Origin: Cuneatibacter caecimuris | GTDB lineage: Bacteria; Bacillota; Clostridia; Lachnospirales; Lachnospiraceae | NCBI RefSeq assembly: GCF_004216775.1 | Contig: NZ_SGXF01000005.1 | Location: 59,521-123,520 of the forward strand | Length of the DNA: 64,000 nucleotides | Direction of reading: 5' to 3' | In this document: piece after piece, positions 46,066 to 52,939 of the stretch | Position numbering within the stretch: the stretch's first letter is position 1 | Layout: the number at the start of each line of letters is the position of its first letter | Notes under the pieces: model-generated | What the model was told of the DNA's origin: nothing | Database searches by the model: none | The model's input: only the letters and a program-made list of their open reading frames with translations | Position numbers and translations under genes: made by a program

Positions 46066-46494
46066 ATGAAAATAAAAGAGCAGATTGCAGAATTTATTCT
46101 CAATCAAGAGGCAGCTTTTATTGCCTCGGTGGATGAACAAGGCTACCCCAATATGAAAGCCATGCTGCTGCCCAGAAAGATAGACGGGAACAATTTTTAC
46201 TTCAGCACGAATACATCTTCCATGCGAACACAGCAATATTTGAAAAATCCGAAAGCCAGCGTTTATTCCTATCATAAAGGTCGTATTAAGTATGAAGGCA
46301 TTATGCTGGTTGGAACAATGGAAGTATTGCAGGATCAGGAAATAAAGCAGGAAATATGGCGCGCCGGAGATACAATGTATTATAAAGAGGGCGTAAGCGA
46401 TCCGGATTATTGTGTATTGAAGTTTACTGCGGTAAAGGGAAGGTATTATTGTAATTTGAAAACAGAGAGTTTTGAATTTGATGATTTGGTTTGA
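46066..46494 (+). CDS. Pyridoxamine 5'-phosphate oxidase-like flavin-binding protein
   Basis: This 142-residue split-barrel protein (AAFIASVDEQGYPNMKAML, then FYFSTNTSSMRTQQ) matches the PPOX-like FMN-binding group. The reaction is unknown. AAGGAGGAG precedes the ATG. Confidence 0.88.
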   Translation: MKIKEQIAEFILNQEAAFIASVDEQGYPNMKAMLLPRKIDGNNFYFSTNTSSMRTQQYLKNPKASVYSYHKGRIKYEGIMLVGTMEVLQDQEIKQEIWRAGDTMYYKEGVSDPDYCVLKFTAVKGRYYCNLKTESFEFDDLV

Positions 46495-46526
46495 TGAAGC
46501 CGGTAAATTGATACTCAGGAGGATAT

Positions 46527-47135
46527 ATGAACAAAATAGATTTACAGCCTGACTTTGTATTTAGCCCGCAGCCTATGTATATGATTGGAACATACAATCA
46601 AGACAGCACTCCCAATTTTTGCATTATTACCTGGCTTGGTTTTTCAGCAGATAACGGGCCCTGCCTTATGATGAGCATTGGTGGGAGCAAGCTGACGAAA
46701 ACAAATATTTTTCGTGAAGGACGTTTTTCTGCCAACTTAATTACAGAGGACAATTTGTGGCTGGCGGATTATTTTGGAACGACAAGGGGAGAAAACGGTA
46801 CTAAAAACGCTGTGAATTATACGATTCAGCGTGGACGAAAAGTAGATGTGCCCATCATTGATGAAAGCCATTGGATATATGAATGCAGGGTGAAAAAGCA
46901 TTTTGCGCTGGATGGGGCGGACCTTTTTATTGCAGAAATCGTTAGTATCCAAATTGATGAGGAATATAAAGATATGGATATGAAACACATTGATCTTAAA
47001 TATATCCGTCCCGCAGTTTACAGCCCGTATCAATATTATTCAATTGGTGAGAAGCTTGGCGAGATGGGTGAATGGAAAGAGCATTTTGCAGGTGCAGAAT
47101 CAGTGATATCCCAGATTGAAACTGTTTATGAGTAA
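46527..47135 (+). CDS. Flavin reductase family protein
   Basis: This 202-residue protein has an FMN-binding split barrel of the flavin reductase type, with NFCIITWLGFSADNGPCLMM and IGGSKLTKTNI. It is probably an NAD(P)H:FMN reductase or FMN-dependent redox protein. Last gene of the MarR-led operon. Confidence 0.87.
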   Translation: MNKIDLQPDFVFSPQPMYMIGTYNQDSTPNFCIITWLGFSADNGPCLMMSIGGSKLTKTNIFREGRFSANLITEDNLWLADYFGTTRGENGTKNAVNYTIQRGRKVDVPIIDESHWIYECRVKKHFALDGADLFIAEIVSIQIDEEYKDMDMKHIDLKYIRPAVYSPYQYYSIGEKLGEMGEWKEHFAGAESVISQIETVYE

Positions 47136-47231
47136 GTATGCTTGCTGTGATTATCTCTGGGTCGGGATAAAAAGGTTTATAAAACAAATTAATATCAGGA
47201 AAAATATTAGCTTTGCAGTAGAAAAAACTTG

Positions 47232-47269
47232 ATTTGTGTCTGTCCTTCGGGATAGATGCAAATTTTTTT
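47232..47269 (+). terminator. Terminator of the MarR-led operon
   Basis: A 14-bp stem with three G-U pairs (47232-47245 with 47250-47263), a TTCG loop, then seven T. Confidence 0.8.
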
Positions 47270-47314
47270 GTTGCAGAGGAAACTATATTCCCTATGCAAC
47301 AAAACCCTCCAGAG
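47269..47314. repeat. Terminator-following structured repeat, truncated copy B
   Basis: An imperfect inverted repeat, GTTGCAGAGGAA...TTCCCTATGCAAC, then AAAACCCTCC. It begins directly at the end of the upstream terminator T-tract. Outer arms (GTTGCA/TGCAAC) differ from other copies but still pair. The rest of the element is absent. Confidence 0.65.
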
Positions 47315-47376
47315 AATTAAAAATATAGTTATTTTTAAATTTGAAACAAATATTTGAGAAAAAATCTCATATTTTG

Positions 47377-47404
47377 TTTACAAAACAGAAAAACAGAGTA
47401 TAAT
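47377..47404 (+). promoter_or_regulatory. Predicted promoter of the RloAB-like island
   Basis: TTTACA (47377-47382), 16 bases, TATAAT (47399-47404). Confidence 0.65.
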
Positions 47405-47441
47405 AGAAGGTAAAAAAAGATCGTGAAATGGAGGTATCAAG

Positions 47442-48665
47442 ATGTTATGCCAGTTTTCGGTTAAAAATTATAAGAGCATTCGAGATGAAGTGACTTTTGA
47501 TATGCAGGCTGCGGCTATTACTGAGCATGAGGATAAAGTAATAAGAGATAAGGATGGAGAACAGTTTTTACCTGTTTCAGCAATATACGGACCAAACGGT
47601 GGAGGAAAGTCAAATGTCTTAGAAGGACTGCATATGTTGGCGGCAAAAGTATTGCGTCCATTATATGCAACTGGAGATAATGATGAACGTATTTTCCTTC
47701 AGAAAAAATTGCTAATTGAACCATTTGCGTTTAGTGAAGAAACAAAAAATCAACCGACAGAGTTTGAAATTTTTTTCCGTACAGAAATTGCTGAATATAG
47801 ATATATCCTGCATGTAAAAAGAGATGTGGTTGTTTATGAAAGTCTTGATCGTGTAAAGTTAGATACTGGAAGAAAATCTGCACTTTTTGAACGGGATGAA
47901 GAAACCACGTTAAAAGGTGTATTTACTAATCTAAAGATCAGTGACGAACTATCTGCGACATTACCATTGTTGTCTTTCCTTGGAATCACATACAAAAAAA
48001 ATGAAATTGTGAAAGATGTTTTAGAATGGTTTGAGTATGGAATTGAATTCTTGAATTATAGTAATCCGATTGAAGAACTTCGGATGGCAGTATCAAATTC
48101 TGAGTATGTGAAGCAGTTAATGTTGGAGATGATTCAGGAAATGGATCTGGATATCGTGGATTTCCGTGTGGTTGAAGATGAAAACGATAGAATTGATGTG
48201 TACACAAAGCATATGGTAGAAGGATATGAAGCAGAACTGAACTTATTGGAAGAATCCAGCGGAACAAAGAAGCTGTTTGGTTTAATGCCATTTATCGCTA
48301 CAAGTTTATTGACGGGAACTGTTCTGGTGATTGATGAATTGGATGCAAAAATTCATCCGGTTTTATTGCGTCACATTATAATGATGTTCAATGATATGAG
48401 TATCAATAAGAAAAATGCTCAGTTAATTTTTACATCACATGATTTATCTACAATGAATAATGAAGTCTTTCGCAGAGACGAAATCTGGTTTGCGGCGAAA
48501 GGGGTTGCTCAGAATTCTCAGTTGTACTCTTTAGTAGAATTTAAAAACGAAAAGGGCGAATCTGTTCGTAAGGATGCTAAATTTGATAAGCAGTATCTGG
48601 AAGGTAAGTATGGCGCTGATCCTTACCTCAGAAAAATTATAGATTGGGGGAAGATAAATGCCTAA
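47442..48665 (+). CDS. AAA family ATPase, RloA/AbiL-like
   Basis: This 407-residue OLD/SMC-like ATPase has Walker A AIYGPNGGGKSNVLEGL (about residues 46-62), Walker B LVIDELDAKIHP, and the switch His in FTSHDLSTM. It fits the ATPases paired with RloB-domain proteins, as in RloAB and the lactococcal AbiL abortive-infection system. The next gene overlaps by 8 bases and is RloB-like. The gene is visibly AT-rich relative to the housekeeping genes. A phage-defence role is inferred from the pair. Confidence 0.88.
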   Translation: MLCQFSVKNYKSIRDEVTFDMQAAAITEHEDKVIRDKDGEQFLPVSAIYGPNGGGKSNVLEGLHMLAAKVLRPLYATGDNDERIFLQKKLLIEPFAFSEETKNQPTEFEIFFRTEIAEYRYILHVKRDVVVYESLDRVKLDTGRKSALFERDEETTLKGVFTNLKISDELSATLPLLSFLGITYKKNEIVKDVLEWFEYGIEFLNYSNPIEELRMAVSNSEYVKQLMLEMIQEMDLDIVDFRVVEDENDRIDVYTKHMVEGYEAELNLLEESSGTKKLFGLMPFIATSLLTGTVLVIDELDAKIHPVLLRHIIMMFNDMSINKKNAQLIFTSHDLSTMNNEVFRRDEIWFAAKGVAQNSQLYSLVEFKNEKGESVRKDAKFDKQYLEGKYGADPYLRKIIDWGKINA

Positions 48666-49365
48666 AAAAGCCGGAACAGAGGAGTGGAGAAAAAAGCGTC
48701 GCCAGGAATATTTGGAAATGAAAATGTACAGATATTATATTTTCTGTGAAGGACAGGAGACTGAACCTAAATATTTCCGAGGGTTTAAAAAATTGATAGA
48801 AAAAAATCCGATTTATCGGGACATGGTTTTGATTGAAATTGAGCCATGTCAGGCAGAAACTATGCGTGTACTTGGTATGGCAGAGGATTATGTAAAGAAA
48901 AACAAAATAAAGAAGGGTCAGATTTGGTGTGTATATGATAAGGACAGCTTTCCGCCGAAACATTTTAATGGTGTCGTGGAACGTGCTGAGAGTCTGAATA
49001 AAGAAAATTTAGAGTTGCAGTATCATACGGCCTGGAGTAATGAATGTATTGAGTTCTGGTTTCTTCTTCATTTTGCTTATTATACAGCCAATAATCATCG
49101 CTCAGAATATACTACATTTCTTAATAATAAATTCAAAGAACTTGGAATTGGAAAATATCAGAAGAACATGGATGATATTTTTAACATTTTGATGGAGAAA
49201 GGAAGTCCAAAGTTGGCGATTCGATATGCGAAACACATAATAAAAAATGGCCAAGGTAAGAAGCCGGCAGAGATTGCGCCGGGAACGAAGGTATATGAAT
49301 TAGTGGAGGAACTGGTGAAATATTTGCCCGAGGATGAAAAACGTAATTTTGTGGACTGTCCGTAA
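48658..49365 (+). CDS. RloB family protein (TOPRIM-like)
   Basis: This 235-residue protein has the RloB-type start YYIFCEGQETEPKYF (acidic Glu of a TOPRIM-like nuclease) and WCVYDKDSF (the D-x-D region). SNECIEFWFLLHF is conserved among RloB proteins. It is the predicted nuclease or effector partner of the upstream ATPase and overlaps it by 8 bases. Confidence 0.88.
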   Translation: MPKKAGTEEWRKKRRQEYLEMKMYRYYIFCEGQETEPKYFRGFKKLIEKNPIYRDMVLIEIEPCQAETMRVLGMAEDYVKKNKIKKGQIWCVYDKDSFPPKHFNGVVERAESLNKENLELQYHTAWSNECIEFWFLLHFAYYTANNHRSEYTTFLNNKFKELGIGKYQKNMDDIFNILMEKGSPKLAIRYAKHIIKNGQGKKPAEIAPGTKVYELVEELVKYLPEDEKRNFVDCP

Positions 49366-49409
49366 GATGATTATTAAAGTTAGAATGACATATAGAAGAA
49401 AGGATAAAG

Positions 49410-50021
49410 ATGACGAGACAGGAATTTGAAATCAGAGTATGGCCATATTATTTAAGACTAGAAAGGGAATTTATAGAAACGTTAAATTATGTGGAATTTT
49501 CAGAAGATAATTTTTTGACTTATTCCATCGAATATGAAAAGCAACTATTGTCGATTTGTTCAGAGATTGATATGCTTTGTAAGGAACTTTGCAAAGAAAT
49601 TGATGCAGATAAAGAACTTAGGCATATATATCAATATGCTGAAATTCTATGTGATTATCAAAATATATCTGAAATAAAGATTATTTTTGAAATTAATCAG
49701 AAAAAGTATATACCCTTTGATGGCTGGACAGTTTCTGATAGTCCAAAGTGGTGGAAGGCTTATAACAAAGTGAAACATGATCGCTTAAAAAATAATAATT
49801 TTAAGAGTGGAAATTTAGAAAATGTATTTATGGCCTTGGCTGGATTGTATTTGTTGAATAGAATATATTTTAGACAAATTAAAAATTGTGGTTTAGAAAT
49901 AGGTCCTAATCCACCATCGCAAATTTTTTCTGTTGATGAATGGAACATATGCATCCATGTGGGGAATGGTTTTTATTATGTTTTAATACCGGATGGAAGC
50001 ATGTCATTCACACATGAATAA
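49410..50021 (+). CDS. Unknown protein with HEPN-like motif
   Basis: I do not recognise the family of this 203-residue protein. It is mostly helical in appearance. It contains PKWWKAYNKVKHDR (about residues 111-124), resembling the conserved N/R-x4-6-H-type segment of HEPN RNases and related defence proteins, and then a second helix pair. It lies 44 bases after the RloB-like gene, shares its AT-rich composition and is on the same strand, so it may be a third component. GAAAGGA precedes the ATG. Confidence 0.65.
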   Translation: MTRQEFEIRVWPYYLRLEREFIETLNYVEFSEDNFLTYSIEYEKQLLSICSEIDMLCKELCKEIDADKELRHIYQYAEILCDYQNISEIKIIFEINQKKYIPFDGWTVSDSPKWWKAYNKVKHDRLKNNNFKSGNLENVFMALAGLYLLNRIYFRQIKNCGLEIGPNPPSQIFSVDEWNICIHVGNGFYYVLIPDGSMSFTHE

Positions 50022-50094
50022 ATAACCTAAAAAATTATTGGCTAACTTTATATATATATCTAAACATTATTTGGCGATATAAGCATATATATAG

Positions 50095-50130
50095 ATGCGG
50101 TGCAGCCTCTCAAATGAAGCTACACCGCAT
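50095..50130. terminator. Hairpin between the island and the HD-GYP gene
   Basis: The arms 50095-50106 and 50119-50130 (ATGCGGTG..GC type, one G-U) form a 12-bp stem with a 12-base loop between convergent genes. No strong T-run. Confidence 0.5.
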
Positions 50131-50162
50131 TCTACATAAAAGTCTCTTTTTTTGTAAACCAT

Positions 50163-51707
50163 TCAGTTCTGCTGCTCGTTCACCGGCTCCATCTTGCCAA
50201 GGCACCCGGTACGTTCAGGAGAGGCTTCGTTGGAGAAGCAGAAATAGAGATGGAGCTTAAAGCTTCTATACTCTCCCTTGTCCATATGGACCTGCACAGT
50301 GGTTTGAATGTCTGGATTCTGCTGGGTAATGTTTTTTAGTTCGCATCTGAGCGCTTCCAGATCTTCCGGCAGCAGGCGGCTGTTGTTTTGCAGATAGTCT
50401 GTAGCGTGGATACGGCGGTAGGGCCCGGGGAAAAGATCTTTGCAGCGCCTGGTATATTCGATGGTATCAGTCCGGAAATCAATATAGAACATGATATCAT
50501 CGGAAAGCAGGGAAAACAAAAGGGTTTTCTGACGTTCTGTCTCCAACTGTGTCAGAAGATTTTCCGCCGCAGTGGATACTGCAGTATACTTCGTTGGAAG
50601 AGGAGATGTCTGGGAAGCCCCAAGCTCGTCCGAGGATGTATACAGAGTGTCACGGAGATAATCAGCCATGCTCAAGAAATACTGAAGCAGCGTGGGATTA
50701 AAAGCGCCGCATTCTCCCCCGGCAATCATTTTAAGCGCTTTTTCATGGGACAGCGCCTTTTTGTAAACTCGGTCGCTGACCAGCGCGTCATACACATCTG
50801 CAAGGGATACTACCTGGGCCCAAAGCGGGATTTCATCGCCTTTCAGGCCGTCCGGATATCCTTTTCCGTCCCACCTCTCATGATGGTAACGGCAGATATC
50901 ATAAGCATACTGGTAAAGCTCCGACTGTTTTAACACAGTAATGCTCTCCAGGATATCGCAGCCATAAACGGTATGCCGCTTCATGATTTCAAATTCCTCT
51001 GCAGTGAGGCGTCCTGGTTTATTGAGGATATAATCGGGAATCGAAATCTTGCCGATATCGTGCATGGCGGCAGCGCTGCTGATTGCTTCCACCGCATTTT
51101 GATCCAGCTTCAGGTCAGGACGGATGCGGGAAATATTGGAAAACAGCGTATAAGTTGCTTCTCTTATCCTGCGGACATGTGATCCGGATTCTCCGCTGCG
51201 GAACTCAATGACAGAGCTGAGAGTGTCAATAATGGATATATTAATGCTTCGCAGTTCATCTGCCTGTCTGCGGATCAGCTGGACCTGCTCAGCTACCTGG
51301 CTGGCCAGATGATTTCTGTTCAGGAACAGCTCAATCGCGTTGCTCAGACGCCTGCGGACCACAATGGGCTCAATGGGTTTATTGATGATATCCGCCACAC
51401 CCATATCATAACCATGCAGAATCATCTTCATATCAGTTTCGGCAGTAATCATAAAAACAGGGAATTCGTTCATCATCTGATGGAGGTGCAGGTATTCCAG
51501 TACTCCGAAACCGTCTATTTCCGGCATAACAATATCCAAAAAAAGCGCAGTAAGACAACCGTCCAGCTCTTGAATTTTCTCAATCGCCGCACGGCCGTTT
51601 TCTGCTTCTACGATCCTGTAATCATCAATGAACATCTCGCTGAGAATAGCCCGGTTAATTTCCGAGTCATCCGCTATCAGGAGTGTCTGTACTTTTTGAT
51701 GGGCCAT
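50163..51707 (-). CDS. Response regulator with HD-GYP domain (c-di-GMP phosphodiesterase type)
   Basis: This 514-residue protein has an N-terminal receiver (phosphoacceptor Asp58 in LFLDIVMPE), a coiled-coil linker (about 130-165), and an HD-GYP domain. The HD pair is His216-Asp217 in MHDIGK, His275-His276 is present, and GYP is at 283-285. This is the normal cyclic-di-GMP hydrolase set. The C-terminal region (about 385-510) looks PAS-like. It is preceded in the operon by an Hpt protein. Together they suggest a phosphorelay controlling c-di-GMP. Confidence 0.92.
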   Translation of the reverse strand: MAHQKVQTLLIADDSEINRAILSEMFIDDYRIVEAENGRAAIEKIQELDGCLTALFLDIVMPEIDGFGVLEYLHLHQMMNEFPVFMITAETDMKMILHGYDMGVADIINKPIEPIVVRRRLSNAIELFLNRNHLASQVAEQVQLIRRQADELRSINISIIDTLSSVIEFRSGESGSHVRRIREATYTLFSNISRIRPDLKLDQNAVEAISSAAAMHDIGKISIPDYILNKPGRLTAEEFEIMKRHTVYGCDILESITVLKQSELYQYAYDICRYHHERWDGKGYPDGLKGDEIPLWAQVVSLADVYDALVSDRVYKKALSHEKALKMIAGGECGAFNPTLLQYFLSMADYLRDTLYTSSDELGASQTSPLPTKYTAVSTAAENLLTQLETERQKTLLFSLLSDDIMFYIDFRTDTIEYTRRCKDLFPGPYRRIHATDYLQNNSRLLPEDLEALRCELKNITQQNPDIQTTVQVHMDKGEYRSFKLHLYFCFSNEASPERTGCLGKMEPVNEQQN

Positions 51708-51716
51708 AAATGTCTC

Positions 51717-52070
51717 CTAATCGGCAAATTTCCGGATTGCATCCAGAACGGCCTGATATTCTCTGCGGACTGCTTCCATATTTTTTTCAAAAAGATCCGG
51801 CCTGTTCTCACGGACGCTCCGGACCATATCCGCAGACGCGTCACTGAGCCGCTGCAGGCCCAGATTAGCAGCGATTCCCTTCATTGTATGCGCAGCGCGT
51901 TCCATGGCCGGTCCGTCTGACAGTTCATAAGCCGTCTGAAGTTCGGTATAAGTAAGATCGTCCTTAAATTTCAGCAAAAATTTTTCCCATAATTCAATCC
52001 GGCCGGCAAAACGGCGGATTGTTGTTTCCATATCATCTACAACAGGGGCCATTACTTCTTCTATTTCCAT
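51717..52070 (-). CDS. Hpt domain phosphotransfer protein
   Basis: This 117-residue four-helix protein has the phosphorylatable His61 in AAHTMKGIAANLGL, the Hpt signature. It relays phosphate between a hybrid kinase (not in the window) and a receiver, plausibly the HD-GYP regulator 9 bases downstream. Confidence 0.9.
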   Translation of the reverse strand: MEIEEVMAPVVDDMETTIRRFAGRIELWEKFLLKFKDDLTYTELQTAYELSDGPAMERAAHTMKGIAANLGLQRLSDASADMVRSVRENRPDLFEKNMEAVRREYQAVLDAIRKFAD

Positions 52071-52105
52071 ATCATTTTCCTTCCGCCATTTTTACAATTA
52101 ATTTC

Positions 52106-52134
52106 AGTTTACCGGAAAAGAAAGGTGATGTCAA
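52106..52134 (-). promoter_or_regulatory. Predicted promoter of hpt/HD-GYP operon
   Basis: Minus strand: a perfect TTGACA (52134-52129), 17 bases, TAAACT (52111-52106). Confidence 0.65.
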
Positions 52135-52138
52135 GCAC

Positions 52139-52167
52139 TTGCCAAAAGAAAGAAGTTATGCTAAAAT
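52139..52167 (+). promoter_or_regulatory. Promoter of the cobalamin-uptake operon
   Basis: TTGCCA (52139-52144), 17 bases, TAAAAT (52162-52167) with extended TGC. It is back to back with the minus-strand promoter; the -35 boxes are 4 bases apart. The riboswitch begins about 20 bases downstream. Confidence 0.75.
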
Positions 52168-52188
52168 AAAGCGAATTTAATGAAGAAG

Positions 52189-52360
52189 ATACGGTTTGAA
52201 AAGTTGTGAACTGAGTAGATTGATAGGGAAGCCGGTTCGAATCCGGCACAACCGCCATTGCTGTATTTGGGTGAAGCAGAAGATTGCCATTGGGAGTTTT
52301 TCCTGAGAAGGTTTCTGTAGGGCCGCTCAGGCCGCCCATAAGTCAGAAGACCTGCCGTAT
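52189..52360 (+). ncRNA. Cobalamin riboswitch
   Basis: P1 arms ATACGG (52189-52194) and CCGTAT (52355-52360) enclose the class signature. AGGGAA leads into a GCCGG (52231-52235)/CCGGC (52243-52247) stem, then ACCGCCATTGCTGT. A B12-box-like GCCATTGGGA lies near 52286, and the near-invariant AAGTCAGAAGACCTGCC is at 52340-52356. It senses adenosyl- or other cobalamin in the nascent RNA and represses downstream expression when bound. The leader continues to a hairpin terminator at 52500. The downstream genes are a B12-type uptake set, which supports the call. Confidence 0.88.
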
Positions 52361-52499
52361 GTTCATGGTTTTTGAAGTCTCGGGCGAAGGGGAAGTACAA
52401 CCATTTGCGAAAGCTGCAGGAACAGTATGCGCTGTTCCGGGTTGGTGCGCCCTTTTCCTATCTGGCGGGCGCAGGCTGCGCGCATTTGTATTGTACATT

Positions 52500-52527
52500 A
52501 GCTCTCCTTCGGGGGAGCTTGTTTTAA
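52500..52527 (+). terminator. Leader terminator downstream of the riboswitch
   Basis: The 8-bp stem AGCTCTCC (52500-52507) with GGGGAGCT (52512-52519), a TTCG loop, then TTGTTTT. It is a candidate off-state terminator for the riboswitch. Confidence 0.65.
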
Positions 52528-52528
52528 T

Positions 52529-52650
52529 TACATAGGAAACTGCGTTCCCTATGTAACAAAACCCTCCGGGGGATCACACTGCGGCGTAAGAAATCACGTC
52601 GCTAAAGCGACACGCCGCAGGCGGGGAATCCCGCGAGCGGGATTCTTTTT
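52529..52650. repeat. Terminator-following structured repeat, full copy C
   Basis: It contains TTACATAGGAAC-type arms closing on CCTATGTAA, then AAAACCCTCCGGGGG. A larger hairpin CTGCGGCGT/ACGCCGCAG has an inner GTCGC-TAAA-GCGAC. A final terminator-like stem GAATCCCGC (52626-52634)/GCGGGATTC (52637-52645) is followed by TTTTT. It starts right after the leader terminator and lies 20 bases before the first gene. Layout matches the copies at 62084-62342 with compensatory arm changes. Confidence 0.8.
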
Positions 52651-52669
52651 CATACAGGAGGCAGAAGGA

Positions 52670-52939
52670 ATGGAAGAAAAAGAATTGCGGGCAATCTGCC
52701 TGCTGAAAAACTGCTGGGTGAAGCTGGGGAGGCTGCCTGTAAAAGGGGATTTTCAGGATACTGAAGTTTCCTTTATTAAATCAGTTTTGGGGCCGTGGCC
52801 CAGAGCACTGGAGCGGGCCGGGCTGAAGCAGGGCAATGAGAAGAAGAAAAAGGCCAGCCCTCACCCGAGAAAACGCAGACAGGCGGATCTGCGGAAAGAA
52901 ACCGGAACTAATCAGGAAAAGAAAGGATCAGAAGAATGA
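52670..52939 (+). CDS. Small basic protein with HNH-associated repeat-like motif
   Basis: Residues 15-52 of this 89-residue protein (KLGRLPVKGDF then LGPWPRALERAGL) resemble the homing-endonuclease-associated repeat, a short DNA-binding helical unit. The rest (about 53-89) is very basic and probably disordered. AGGAGGCAGAAGGA precedes the ATG. Its stop overlaps the next ATG (ATGA), so it is translated with the surface protein gene. Function unknown; a regulatory or nucleic-acid-binding role is only inference. Confidence 0.7.
   Translation: MEEKELRAICLLKNCWVKLGRLPVKGDFQDTEVSFIKSVLGPWPRALERAGLKQGNEKKKKASPHPRKRRQADLRKETGTNQEKKGSEE

Noticed and set aside
52231..52258. A TTCGAATCC stem-loop that looks like a tRNA T-arm
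   Set aside because: No acceptor, D or anticodon arm fits. The sequence is explained better as the conserved GCCGG/CCGGC stem of the cobalamin riboswitch.
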